From Methylobacterium sp. NMS14P (GTDB taxonomy: Bacteria > Pseudomonadota > Alphaproteobacteria > Rhizobiales > Beijerinckiaceae), in the NCBI RefSeq assembly GCF_028583545.1, contig NZ_CP087106.1, forward strand, positions 1,928,501-1,992,500: a stretch of DNA of 64,000 nucleotides, written 5' to 3'. Below the pieces are notes generated by a model, which was not told the DNA's origin, made no database searches, and saw nothing but the letters and a program-made list of their open reading frames with translations. Numbering within the stretch: the stretch's first letter is position 1; each line of letters opens with the position of its first letter. The translations under genes were made by a program, and so were the position numbers. Shown piece by piece: positions 46,140-56,560 of the stretch.

Positions 46140-46332
46140 CTGACCTCTCACGGTTGACCGCGGCGCGTCCGTCCCCTAAAGACCCGCCCGTCGATGGGGC
46201 TCCGCACGGGGCCCCGTCGCGTTTTCACGCGCACCCGTGGGCGGGATCCTCCCGCCCTGTCGTCCCGGACCGCGAAGGGCCGGGAAAAGGAGGGCGCGTT
46301 CCTCATTCTCGTCACGAGAGGACGCGGAAGAT

Positions 46333-46950
46333 ATGTCGAAGCGGATTCAGGCGAAGCACAAGCTCGACCGCCGCATGGGCCAGAACATCTGGGGCCGCCC
46401 GAAGAGCCCCGTCAACCGCCGCGAGTACGGCCCCGGCCAGCACGGCCAGCGCCGCAAGGGCAAGATGAGCGACTTCGGCACGCAGCTGCGCGCCAAGCAG
46501 AAGCTCAAGGGCTACTACGGCAACATCACCGAGAAGCAGTTCCGCCGCTACTACGCCGAGGCGATCCGCCTGCGCGGCGATTCCGGCGAGAACCTCGTCG
46601 GCCTGCTCGAGCGCCGCCTCGACGCCGTGGTCTACCGGGCGAAGTTCGTCGCGACCCCGTTCGCCGCGCGCCAGTTCGTCAACCACGGGCACGTCAAGGT
46701 CAACGGCGTCCGCGTCAACATCCCGAGCTACCAGGTGAAGGCCGGCGACCTAATCGAGGTCAAGGAGTCGTCCCGCCAGCTCGAGATCGTCATCGTGGCG
46801 ACCCAGCTCTCCGAGCGCGACGTGCCGGACTACATCGAGGCCGACCACGCCAAGATGACCGCCCGCGTCACCCGTATCCCCAGCCTGTCCGAGGTGCCCT
46901 ACCCGGTGCAGATGGAGCCGAACCTCGTCATCGAGTTCTACTCCCGCTGA
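46333..46950 (+). CDS. rpsD: Small ribosomal subunit protein S4
   Basis: A 205-residue S4 protein, the normal length. It begins [21 protein letters not shown], has the S4 RNA-binding domain (about 95-158) with [15 protein letters not shown] and [19 protein letters not shown] in parts, and lacks the N-terminal zinc Cys cluster, as in many alphaproteobacteria. It nucleates 30S assembly. The gene stands apart from the alpha operon and ends in a good terminator. Confidence 0.97.
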   Translation: MSKRIQAKHKLDRRMGQNIWGRPKSPVNRREYGPGQHGQRRKGKMSDFGTQLRAKQKLKGYYGNITEKQFRRYYAEAIRLRGDSGENLVGLLERRLDAVVYRAKFVATPFAARQFVNHGHVKVNGVRVNIPSYQVKAGDLIEVKESSRQLEIVIVATQLSERDVPDYIEADHAKMTARVTRIPSLSEVPYPVQMEPNLVIEFYSR

Positions 46951-46975
46951 TCCTGTCGCCTCGGCGACCGACGGA

Positions 46976-47009
46976 GGGGCTGCCCGTTCGGGCGGCCCCT
47001 TCGCGTTTC
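46976..47009 (+). terminator. Terminator after rpsD
   Basis: GGGGC-TGCCCG pairs with CGGGCGGCCCC around a TT loop, then TTCGCGTTT follows. It lies 26 bp after the rpsD stop. Confidence 0.6.
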
Positions 47010-47060
47010 GAGGACCCTGTCCCGAAGGCCGGCGACCGGGGCCAGGGCGAAGCGCGGGCC

Positions 47061-47366
47061 TCAGCAGCCGTGGCAGATCGAGCCCATCGTGTGCCGCATC
47101 TTGCTGTCCCAGGCCTTCGAGCGGGCCTCGGCGGCCTTCTGAGCCTTGATCATCTCGGCCTGGTTCACGGGCTGCGGCAGTCCGGTGACCGCGGCGTTGC
47201 CCGGCGGCTTGGTCTGGACCATGGGGGTCACCCGGCGACCGCCCACGATGGGGCCGGCCGGGGTGGCGGCAGGGCCGGGGCCCGCGCCCGGAGCCGGGCT
47301 CTGGGCCAGCGCCGGCGTCGCCCCGAGCAGAAGGCCGAGAAGCAGCACGGGACGAAGAATTGCCAT
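47061..47366 (-). CDS. Secreted hypothetical protein, 101 residues
   Basis: A signal peptide (MAILRPVLLLGLLLGATPALAQ) is followed by a Pro/Gly/Ala-rich region and a conserved-looking end (AWDSKMRHTMGSICHGC). The final Cys-x-x-Cys could bind metal or form a disulfide. The family is not recognised. It is convergent with rpsD, whose terminator lies between them. Confidence 0.6.
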   Translation of the reverse strand: MAILRPVLLLGLLLGATPALAQSPAPGAGPGPAATPAGPIVGGRRVTPMVQTKPPGNAAVTGLPQPVNQAEMIKAQKAAEARSKAWDSKMRHTMGSICHGC

Positions 47367-47468
47367 GGACCTGGTCTCCCCGGCGGAGGATCCTGTGCCG
47401 GCCCCGCCTCATCTGGCGGCGATCCTACCCGATCACACCTTTAAAATCATGCCGATGGCAGATCCCCG

Positions 47469-47807
47469 GTGAGCGCCGGTCCGCCCCTGAACCGCCGGGA
47501 GGCCGTCGCCGCGGCCCTGGCCCGCCTCGCGCCGCGCCTGCCGGACTTCGAGGCGGAGGCCGCTCTCGACCGGGCGCTGGCGAGTCCCGGCCTGCGCCGG
47601 GCCGCCCCCGAGACGGCGGCCCGCCTCGCCCTCGTGACCTACGCGCGCCACGTCTTCACCGATTACGACGAACTCCTGGCCGACGGCTACGACCGGGACA
47701 GCGCCCGGCACTTCGTCCTCGACGACCTGAACGCCGCGCTCGCCGCCTGGGGTGCCGCGCCGGTCCCCGAGGACGAGCCCGGCGAGCCCGAGGCCGATCC
47801 GCGCTGA
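47469..47807 (+). CDS. DUF2293 domain protein
   Basis: A 112-residue protein starting with GTG. The core LALVTYARHVFTDYDELLADGYDRDSARHFVLDDLNAALAAWG matches the DUF2293 pattern (ARH-h-T-Y-x-L-L-G-x-D-x-ARxxV). Members have no assigned function, though some occur near restriction or DNA-binding genes. It is divergent from the secreted protein gene; the 102-bp gap holds an AT-rich promoter-like stretch. Confidence 0.8.
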   Translation: MSAGPPLNRREAVAAALARLAPRLPDFEAEAALDRALASPGLRRAAPETAARLALVTYARHVFTDYDELLADGYDRDSARHFVLDDLNAALAAWGAAPVPEDEPGEPEADPR

Positions 47808-47902
47808 GGTGGTCGCGCCGGGCTCCGCCATGCTGTAGGAGACCGGCCCGGGGCCGCCCCGCGATCCGTTCCGGTGCCGCTCATGGAGATTGGCAGAAGA
47901 CC

Positions 47903-48112
47903 ATGAAGATCAGCGCGCGCAACGTCCTCAAGGGTACGGTCGTCTCGGTGGAGAAGGGGGCGACCACCTCCCACGTGAAGATCGAGATCAGCCCCGGCCA
48001 GGTGGTCACCGCCTCGATCACCAACGAGGCCGTCGAGGCCCTCAAGCTCGTCGCCGGCGGTCCCGCCTACGCGGTGATCAAGGCCTCCGACGTCATGGTC
48101 GCCGTCGACTGA
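47903..48112 (+). CDS. Molbindin-like TOBE-domain protein
   Basis: A 69-residue protein that is a single TOBE/Mop domain: MKISARNVLKGTVVSVEKGATTSHVKIEIS in parts, SITNEAVEALKLVAGGPAYAVIKASDVMVAVD. Molbindins bind molybdate as hexamers in the cytoplasm and store or buffer it. This suits a genome with molybdenum dehydrogenases, such as the isoquinoline-type enzyme at 56-58.7 kb. AGAAGA lies before the ATG. Confidence 0.92.
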   Translation: MKISARNVLKGTVVSVEKGATTSHVKIEISPGQVVTASITNEAVEALKLVAGGPAYAVIKASDVMVAVD

Positions 48113-48121
48113 CGACGGTTC

Positions 48122-48155
48122 GCGCGCCGCCCTCCGGGGACGGAGGGCGGCGCGC
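48122..48155 (+). terminator. Strong hairpin after the molbindin gene
   Basis: Perfect 14-bp arms (GCGCGCCGCCCTCC and complement) with a six-base loop, ten bases after the stop. No T run, but its strength and place suggest a transcript end. Confidence 0.6.
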
Positions 48156-48246
48156 ATCCACCACGCTCCGGGCCCGGGCGGGGGCCGGCCGCCTTCGCGC
48201 CGCCGCCGCCGCCGGATAGGATGAGTCCGGACAAGGAGTTCCGCGC

Positions 48247-49311
48247 GTGCAGAAGACCGTGCTCGGCATCGAGACCACCTGCGATGAGACCGCCGCCGCC
48301 GTGGTGTCGATCGACGAGGATGGCGTCGCTCAGATCCGCGCCAACGAGGTGCTCAGTCAGATCGCCGAGCACGCGGCCTACGGCGGCGTCGTGCCGGAGA
48401 TCGCCGCCCGCGCCCATGTCGAGGTGCTCGACCGACTGATCGCCCGCGCCCTTGACCGGGCCGGGACCGGCTTCCGGGACCTCGACGGCATCGCGGTGGC
48501 GGCCGGGCCCGGGCTGATCGGCGGCGTGCTGGTCGGCCTCGTCACCGCCAAGACCCTGGCGCTCGTGACCCGCAAGCCCCTGCTCGCCGTCAACCACCTC
48601 GAGGCCCACGCCCTCACGGCGCGGCTCACCGACGGCATCGCCTTCCCCTACCTGCTGCTCCTGGTCTCGGGCGGCCACACCCAGCTCGTGGCCGTGCGCG
48701 GCGTGGGCGACTACGTGCGCCTCGGCTCCACCGTCGACGACGCTATCGGCGAGGCCTTCGACAAGGTCGCCAAGCTCCTGGGCCTCGGCTATCCCGGCGG
48801 CCCCGAGGTCGAGCGCGCGGCGGAGGCCGGCGATCCCGAGCGCTTCGCCCTGCCCCGGCCGATGCTCGGCCGCCGCGAGGCCGACTTCTCCCTCTCGGGC
48901 CTCAAGACCGCCGTGCGGATCGAGGCCGAGCGGATCGCCCCGCTGGCCGAGCGCGACGTCGCCGATCTCTGCGCGAGCTTCCAGGCCGCCGTGGTCGACG
49001 TGGTGGTGGACCGCGCCCGGGTCGCCCTGCGCGCCTTCTCGGACGTGGCCGGACGCCCCACCGCCCTGGTGGCGGCGGGGGGCGTGGCGGCCAACGGCGC
49101 CGTCCGGCGGGCGCTGGCGTCCCTCGCGGGCGAGGCGGGCCTGAGCTTCGTGGCGCCGCCCCTGCCCCTCTGCGGCGACAACGGCGCGATGATCGCCTGG
49201 GCCGGGCTGGAGCGCCTGCGCCTCGGGCTGGTGGACGACCTCACCGCCCCGGCGCGGCCCCGCTGGCCGCTGGCGGCCGCCCCGGCCCGCGCGGCGGTCC
49301 CGGCCGGATGA
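48247..49311 (+). CDS. tsaD: tRNA t6A threonylcarbamoyltransferase TsaD
   Basis: A 354-residue ASKHA-fold enzyme that transfers threonylcarbamoyl to A37 of ANN-reading tRNAs. It starts [20 protein letters not shown]; the metal-binding NHLEAH supplies two His, and [29 protein letters not shown] in parts, and [12 protein letters not shown] are typical. The start is GTG. It heads an ATGA-coupled set with an acetyltransferase and gpsA. Confidence 0.96.
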   Translation: MQKTVLGIETTCDETAAAVVSIDEDGVAQIRANEVLSQIAEHAAYGGVVPEIAARAHVEVLDRLIARALDRAGTGFRDLDGIAVAAGPGLIGGVLVGLVTAKTLALVTRKPLLAVNHLEAHALTARLTDGIAFPYLLLLVSGGHTQLVAVRGVGDYVRLGSTVDDAIGEAFDKVAKLLGLGYPGGPEVERAAEAGDPERFALPRPMLGRREADFSLSGLKTAVRIEAERIAPLAERDVADLCASFQAAVVDVVVDRARVALRAFSDVAGRPTALVAAGGVAANGAVRRALASLAGEAGLSFVAPPLPLCGDNGAMIAWAGLERLRLGLVDDLTAPARPRWPLAAAPARAAVPAG

Positions 49312-50165
49312 GCGCGGCGGACCGGCGCGCGCACTGGCGGGACCTGGTGGAGCGCCGCCTGCCCGAGGCCGCCCGGCCGGGCTGGCCGGTGCGGCTGGAC
49401 CATTGCTTCGCCCGCATCCTCCTGGACCAGGCCTGCGGCGGCGCCTGGCGCGACCATGTCCGCCCGCCCGCTTACGCCACCATGCCCCTCGAGCAGCTGG
49501 AGCTGGCGATCGCGCTCGGCGAGGCGGTGCTCGCCGGTCACGCGGATCTCGCCCTCCTCAACCGCCGGTCGCTCGCGTGGCGCGGCAAGATCGCCGTCGC
49601 GCCGGTGCCGAGGGCTCTCCGCGACGGCGACCTGACCCTGCGCCGCTGGTGCCCGGAGGACGCGGCGCCGTTCGCGGCGCTCAACGCCGATCCGGCGGTG
49701 ATGGCCCACTTTCCCCGGACCCGGACCGCGACGGAGAGCGAAGCCGAGGCCGGTCTCCTCGACCGCCGCTTCGTGGCGGACGGGTTCGGCCCCTGGGCGC
49801 TGGAGCACGCGGGCCGGTTCGTCGGCTTCGCCGGGGCGATGCGGATCCTGCGGCCCCTGCCCTTCCCGGGCGGCGACCGGCCCGGCTCGACGGTCGAGCT
49901 GGCATGGCGCCTCGCGCGGGATGCCTGGGGCCGCGGCTTCGCCACGCGCGCCGCGCGGCTCGCCCGCGCCGACCTCGCCGGGCGCTGCGGGATCCGGAGC
50001 GTCGTGGCCTTCACGGCGGCCGGCAACGGCCGCTCCCGCGCCGTGATGGAGCGCCTCGGCATGCGGTTGGCCGGGACATTCCCGCATCCGGCGGTGCCGG
50101 CGGGGCCGCTGCGCGACCACGTGCTCTACCGGCTGGACTGCGCCGAAAGGGAGGAAGCGGCATGA
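49308..50165 (+). CDS. Two-domain protein with C-terminal GNAT acetyltransferase
   Basis: A 285-residue protein. Residues about 1-100 form a helical domain ([55 protein letters not shown]) often seen as a separate small protein in Hyphomicrobiales. Residues about 108-275 are a GNAT domain of the RimJ/RimL type ([47 protein letters not shown]). Substrate unknown; its overlap with tsaD and gpsA (ATGA at both ends) suggests fixed co-translation, perhaps in tRNA or protein modification. Confidence 0.85.
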   Translation: MSAADRRAHWRDLVERRLPEAARPGWPVRLDHCFARILLDQACGGAWRDHVRPPAYATMPLEQLELAIALGEAVLAGHADLALLNRRSLAWRGKIAVAPVPRALRDGDLTLRRWCPEDAAPFAALNADPAVMAHFPRTRTATESEAEAGLLDRRFVADGFGPWALEHAGRFVGFAGAMRILRPLPFPGGDRPGSTVELAWRLARDAWGRGFATRAARLARADLAGRCGIRSVVAFTAAGNGRSRAVMERLGMRLAGTFPHPAVPAGPLRDHVLYRLDCAEREEAA

Positions 50166-51160
50166 GCGCCGAGACCCCGATCAACGTCGTCGGCGGCGGT
50201 GCCTGGGGCACGGCGCTGGCCAACGCCGCCGCCGGGGCCGGCCATCCCGTCACCCTCTGGCTGCGCGACGCGGGGGCCGCCGCCGCCCTCCAGGCCCAGC
50301 GGGAGAACCCGCGCTACCTGCCGGGCGTGCCGCTCCACCCGGCGATCCGGGCGACCGGCGATGCCGCCGCCCTGGCGGGTGGACGGGCGACGCTCCTGGT
50401 CGTGCCCGCCCAGACCGTGCGCGGCGTGCTCGAATCCCTGCGCGAGCCCCTGGCGACGGCCGGGCCGGTCATCCTCTGCGCCAAGGGGATCGAGCGCGGC
50501 AGCGACAGCTTCATGAGCGCGGTGGCCGAGCAGGTCCTGCCGCCGGGGGCGCCCGTGGCGGTCCTGTCCGGCCCGAGCTTCGCCATCGACGTCGCCCGCG
50601 GCCTGCCCACGGCCGTGACCCTGGCGGCGTCCGATGCCGGCCGCGCCGCGGCCCTGAGCGCCCTGCTGTCGGGCCCGAGCTTCCGCCTCTACCACACCGA
50701 CGACGTGCGCGGCGTCGAGATCGGCGGCGCCGGCAAGAACGTGCTCGCCATCGCCTGCGGGATCGTGGCCGGGCGCGGGCTCGGCGAGAGCGCCCGGGCG
50801 GCGCTCATCGCCCGGGCCTTCGCCGAGTTGATGCGCTTCGCCCGCACCTTCGGCGGGCGGCCCGAGACGCTGATGGGCCTCTCCGGCCTCGGCGATCTCG
50901 TGCTCACCGCCTCCTCGCCGCAATCGCGCAACTTCGCCTTCGGCCAGCGCCTCGGCGCCGGGGCGAGCCCGGCCGAGGCCGCGGGCGGCAAGCTCGCCGA
51001 GGGGGCGTTCACGGCCGCGGCGCTCGCCGGGCTGGCCGCCGCCAGGGGCATCGAGATGCCGGTGGCGGCGGCCGTCGCCGCCATCGTGGCCGGTACGGCC
51101 AGCGTCGACGACGTGATCGCCGGCCTGCTGGCCCGGCCGCTGCGCGGGGAGACCGACTGA
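50162..51160 (+). CDS. gpsA: NAD(P)H-dependent glycerol-3-phosphate dehydrogenase
   Basis: A 332-residue enzyme that reduces dihydroxyacetone phosphate to sn-glycerol 3-phosphate for phospholipid synthesis. The cofactor motif [10 protein letters not shown], the [12 protein letters not shown] loop, the catalytic-Lys region [12 protein letters not shown] and [16 protein letters not shown] in parts are standard. The start overlaps the GNAT stop as ATGA. tsaD next to gpsA is a common alphaproteobacterial arrangement. Confidence 0.96.
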   Translation: MSAETPINVVGGGAWGTALANAAAGAGHPVTLWLRDAGAAAALQAQRENPRYLPGVPLHPAIRATGDAAALAGGRATLLVVPAQTVRGVLESLREPLATAGPVILCAKGIERGSDSFMSAVAEQVLPPGAPVAVLSGPSFAIDVARGLPTAVTLAASDAGRAAALSALLSGPSFRLYHTDDVRGVEIGGAGKNVLAIACGIVAGRGLGESARAALIARAFAELMRFARTFGGRPETLMGLSGLGDLVLTASSPQSRNFAFGQRLGAGASPAEAAGGKLAEGAFTAAALAGLAAARGIEMPVAAAVAAIVAGTASVDDVIAGLLARPLRGETD

Positions 51161-51200
51161 GCGCCGGCCCCGGCCCGCAACCCGTGGCCCGCGGCCCCTG

Positions 51201-53570
51201 TCACGCCACCGAGGCCGCCTCCGGCGGGACAGCGTGGCCGTGGGTGTGGGCCGAGAAGCGCGCGATCGGTGCCGGCCGGCCCAGCAGGTAGCCCTGGGCG
51301 AGGGGGCACTGCGCGTCGGCCAGGAAGGACAGCTCCTCGGCGGTCTCCACGCCCTCCGCCACCACGGCGAGCCCGAGGCCGCGCCCCAGCCCCAGGACCG
51401 AGCGCACGATCGCGGCCCCCTGCGGGTTGCTGTGGACCGCCTTGATGAACGAGCCGTCGATCTTGATCCGGTCGAACGGGAAGGAGCGCAGGTTCGACAG
51501 CGACGAGTAGCCGGTGCCGAAATCGTCCATGGCGATCCGCACGCCGAGGGCCTTGAGCTGCCGCAGGGTGAGGAGCGCCCGGGCCGGGTCCCGGATCAGC
51601 GCGGTCTCGGTGATCTCGATCTCCAGGCGCTCCGCTTTCAGCCCGGACTCGTACAGGGTGCCGTGGACGAACTGGACGAAGAGCGGGTTGTGGAGCTGCA
51701 CCGCCGAGACGTTGACGGCGATCGCCAGCGGGTTCGGCCAGCCGGCCGCCGCCCGGCAGGCTTCCCGCAGCACCCAGGCGCCGATCTCCAGGATCGCCCC
51801 GGTCTCCTCGGCGATCGGCACGAACACGGCCGGGGAAATGCTGCCCCTGGCCGGATGGCGCCAGCGCAGCAGCGCCTCGAAGCCCGTGACCGTGCCGGAC
51901 TCGATCTGGCTCTGCGGCTGGTAGACGAGCTCCAGCTCGCCCCGCGCCACCGCGTGGCGGAGGTTGTGCTCGAGCTGGCGCCGGTCGCGGATCTCCGCGC
52001 CCATGCTGGCGTCGTAGCGCCGGCAGGTGCCGCGCCCCTCGTTCTTGGCCCGGTAGAGGGCGGCGTCGGCGTGGCTCAGGAGCGCGCGCTGGTCCGCGGC
52101 GTCGTCGGGATAGACCGCGACGCCGATGCTGGTGGCGATCACCGGGCCGGAGGCGGCCGGCACCGCCGCCAGGGTGGCGAGGATCCGCTCGGCCAGCCGC
52201 TCGGCGGATCCGTCCGCCTGCGGCGTCAGGATGGCGAACTCGTCGCCGCCGAGCCGCGCCATCAGCTGCCTGGGATCGAGGAGGCCGCCGACCCGGAGCG
52301 CGAGGTCGCGCAGCATCGCGTCGCCGGCCGCGTGCCCGAACAGGTCGTTGACCTCCTTGAAGCGGTCGAGGTCGAGGCACAGCACCGCGAGCCGGCCGCC
52401 CTGGACGTCCGCGGCGCGCATCTCGCGCTCGAGCCGCGCGTGGAAGCTCGTGCGGTTGGCGAGACCGGTGAGCGCGTCGTGGTGGGCGAGGTAGTGGATC
52501 TCGCTCTCGGCCCGGCGCCGGGCGCGCAGGTCGCGCACCGCCACGGCGTGGTGCGGCAGGCGCCCGTACTCGGCGACCGGGCGCATGATCACCTCCACCG
52601 GGATGGGGGCGCCCCCCGCCGGGACGAGCTCGGTCTCCAGGGGCTGGTCGGCCGTCCCGGCGCCGGGCACGAGGTCCGGCAGGTAGGCGTTCAGGCTCCG
52701 GCCCGTCAGGAGGGCCGCCTCCAGGCCCGCGAGCCGGGCGAAGGCCTCGTTGGCGCTGACGATCTCGCCGCCGCGGCAGACGACGAGGCCCTCCACGGCC
52801 GCGTTGGCGAGGCTGCGCAGGCGCTCGCGCTCGAGATCGGCGCGGCGGCGCTCCCGCAGGTCGACCATCAGGGCGGCGCCGGCGAGCAGCAGGATCAGGC
52901 AGCTCGCCACCGCCACGGCCGCGGCGAGCCACCCGGTCCGGATCGCGCCCGAAGGGATCGCCACCGCGGGGTCGGGATGGAGGGTCACCGCGCCCATGCC
53001 GGTGAAGTGGTGGCCGCAGATCGCCAGGATCAGCAGCGCGGCGCCGCCGTACCGGCCCCGGACCGTGGTGGCCGACAGGCCGACCACCAAGGCGGCGGCG
53101 CCGAGTCCCGCGCCGAGGCCGACCGAGACCACAACCAGCGCGGGGCTCCAGGCGAGGTGCCCCGCCACCTGATAGGCGGCCATGCCGGTGTAGTGCATCG
53201 TCGCGATGCCGCCGCCGACCACGGCGCCGCCCAGGCCCGCCTGGACCGCCCGGCCGGACGCGGCCAGGGCGAAGCCGAGCCCGGTGATCGCGACGGCGTC
53301 CACGTAGGAGAGGAGCGTCAGCCCGACGCCGTAGCCGGACGGCAGCCCCGGCTCGAAGGCGAGCATCGCCAGGAAATGCGTCGCCCAGATCCCCGATCCC
53401 CCGGCGGCGGCGGCCACCGCGAGCCAGGCGTAGCGGCCGCGGCCGCCGGTCCGGCCGGCATGGGTGAGCAGCTCGATCGCGGTGCCGCTCGCCAGCGCGC
53501 AGACGAGGGCCGCGAGGCCTACCAGCCACAGGTTGTGTTCCCCGGCAAAACAACCGATGACTGAGAACAT
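51201..53570 (-). CDS. MHYT-PAS-GGDEF-EAL cyclic-di-GMP signalling protein
   Basis: A 789-residue membrane protein. The N-terminal MHYT sensor has seven helices and three motif copies (ATHFLAML, TMHYTGM, GHHFTGMGAV). A PAS-like part (about 255-370) follows, then GGDEF (LARLGGDEFAIL intact) and EAL (EALLRW, NVSAVQ, EITETAL, DDFGTGYSSL, AEGVET all present). Both diguanylate cyclase and phosphodiesterase sites look complete. MHYT is proposed to sense gas or copper. The ATG at 53570 fits other MHYT starts; one at 53618 is possible. Neither has a clear ribosome site. Confidence 0.92.
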   Translation of the reverse strand: MFSVIGCFAGEHNLWLVGLAALVCALASGTAIELLTHAGRTGGRGRYAWLAVAAAAGGSGIWATHFLAMLAFEPGLPSGYGVGLTLLSYVDAVAITGLGFALAASGRAVQAGLGGAVVGGGIATMHYTGMAAYQVAGHLAWSPALVVVSVGLGAGLGAAALVVGLSATTVRGRYGGAALLILAICGHHFTGMGAVTLHPDPAVAIPSGAIRTGWLAAAVAVASCLILLLAGAALMVDLRERRRADLERERLRSLANAAVEGLVVCRGGEIVSANEAFARLAGLEAALLTGRSLNAYLPDLVPGAGTADQPLETELVPAGGAPIPVEVIMRPVAEYGRLPHHAVAVRDLRARRRAESEIHYLAHHDALTGLANRTSFHARLEREMRAADVQGGRLAVLCLDLDRFKEVNDLFGHAAGDAMLRDLALRVGGLLDPRQLMARLGGDEFAILTPQADGSAERLAERILATLAAVPAASGPVIATSIGVAVYPDDAADQRALLSHADAALYRAKNEGRGTCRRYDASMGAEIRDRRQLEHNLRHAVARGELELVYQPQSQIESGTVTGFEALLRWRHPARGSISPAVFVPIAEETGAILEIGAWVLREACRAAAGWPNPLAIAVNVSAVQLHNPLFVQFVHGTLYESGLKAERLEIEITETALIRDPARALLTLRQLKALGVRIAMDDFGTGYSSLSNLRSFPFDRIKIDGSFIKAVHSNPQGAAIVRSVLGLGRGLGLAVVAEGVETAEELSFLADAQCPLAQGYLLGRPAPIARFSAHTHGHAVPPEAASVA

Positions 53571-53793
53571 ATATGCAACCGGTAATTGGTATGTGGCGAA
53601 TGATACGGCTATTGGCATGCAGAATTTAAAATTTGCCCAAGAATTGCGATAGAACTATGCGGCGTTTTACGCAGGTTCTGCTTGGCCGGCGGTGCCGCGC
53701 GCGGCCGGGGCCGGGCCGGCCTGTCCCCGGGGGGCGAAGCTGGGCTATGGCGGGGCGTGCCGCCCGGCCGGGCGGTCTACTGGGACTTCAGCG

Positions 53794-54210
53794 ATGGCGT
53801 ACTGGCTGTTCAAATCCGAGCCCGCGACCTGGTCGTGGGATCAGCAGGTCGCCGCCGGGGAGGCCGGCACGCACTGGAACGGCGTGCGCAACCACCTCGC
53901 CAAGAAGCAGCTGATGGCCATGCGGGTCGGCGAGCAGGGCTTCTTCTACCACTCGAACGAGGGCAAGGCGGTGGTCGGCATCGTGGCGGTGATCCGCGCC
54001 TACTATCCCGACCACACCGACGAGACCGGCCGCTTCGGCATGGTCGACGTCAAGGCCGTGCGGGCGATGCAGAGCCCGGTGACGCTCGAGGCGATCAAGG
54101 CCGATCCGGCGCTCGCCGACATGGTGCTGGTCAACAATTCGCGGCTGTCGGTGCAGCCGGTGACCGAGGCCGAGTGGGCGCGGGTCTGCGCGCTCGGCGG
54201 TCTCGGCTGA
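53794..54210 (+). CDS. EVE domain protein
   Basis: A 138-residue single EVE domain: MAYWLFKSEPATWSWDQ, THWNGVRNHLAKKQLMAMRVGEQGFFYHSNEGKAVVGIV in parts, and ending NNSRLSVQPVTEAEW. EVE folds are PUA-like and bind modified bases in RNA or DNA; solo forms are common in proteobacteria. The ATG lies in an unclear upstream context but starts exactly at the domain. It is divergent from the MHYT gene, over an AT-rich gap that probably holds both promoters. Confidence 0.93.
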   Translation: MAYWLFKSEPATWSWDQQVAAGEAGTHWNGVRNHLAKKQLMAMRVGEQGFFYHSNEGKAVVGIVAVIRAYYPDHTDETGRFGMVDVKAVRAMQSPVTLEAIKADPALADMVLVNNSRLSVQPVTEAEWARVCALGGLG

Positions 54211-54235
54211 GCCGGGCGCGCCGCCGACGGGCGGC

Positions 54236-55771
<1,536 letters not shown>

Positions 55772-56054
55772 GCGCGTCTTGAAACTCGGCTCGAATGCGC
55801 GGACGGGCGGCGGTGGCGGGGAAGCACTCCGTGAGGATGGGGCGGATGTGTTAAGAAGCGGCTGCCGACATCCCTTCAATCTTAAGCATCGCGGGCTGTA
55901 TCGAGACTGTCGTGCCGCCGGATCGACGTGCGGTGCCGCACATCGGGCCCGGGCCCGCGCCCGCTAGTCTGGCGCGTAGGCCGCTTGCCCGAGCGCGGCC
56001 GCACGCCGCCATCCGGGCCGCCCGGACACGCGCGTCGAGAGAGGGTCGCCGACC

Positions 56055-56510
56055 ATGCCGAATCTCACCGTCAACGGCGTCGCGCACGCGATCGACGCCG
56101 ATCCCGACATGCCCCTGCTCTGGGTGCTGCGCGATCGGCTCGACGCCACCGGCACCAAGTACGGCTGCGGCATCGCGCAGTGCGGCGCCTGCACGGTCCA
56201 TCTCGACGGCCAGCCGGTCCGTGCCTGCCAGACGCGGATCGGTGACGTCGGCACCGCGCAGGTGACGACCATCGAGGGCGTGTCGGGCCGGGTGGCCGAG
56301 GCCGTTCAGGCGGCGTGGCGCAAGCTCGACGTGGTCCAGTGCGGCTACTGCCAGTCCGGCCAGATCATGTCGGCCATCGGCCTGCTCTCGGGCAACGCCA
56401 AGCCGACCGACGCCGACATCGACGGCGCCATGGACGGCAACATCTGCCGCTGCGGCACCTATCAGCGCATCCGCGCGGCGATTCACGAAGCCGCGCGCAG
56501 CCTCGCCTGA
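56055..56510 (+). CDS. Small 2Fe-2S subunit of a xanthine-oxidase-family dehydrogenase
   Basis: A 151-residue subunit with two 2Fe-2S clusters. The plant-type cluster has Cys38, Cys43, Cys46 and Cys58; the second has Cys96, Cys99, Cys131 and Cys133 ([14 protein letters not shown]). This matches IorA of isoquinoline 1-oxidoreductase and the small subunit of two-subunit aldehyde dehydrogenases. Electrons would go to an external cytochrome. The large subunit gene follows 50 bp later. Confidence 0.93.
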   Translation: MPNLTVNGVAHAIDADPDMPLLWVLRDRLDATGTKYGCGIAQCGACTVHLDGQPVRACQTRIGDVGTAQVTTIEGVSGRVAEAVQAAWRKLDVVQCGYCQSGQIMSAIGLLSGNAKPTDADIDGAMDGNICRCGTYQRIRAAIHEAARSLA

Positions 56511-56560
56511 TCGGCCTGACGCCTCACCTTCCCCGCGGTCCCGACCGGAGCCTCGCCGCC

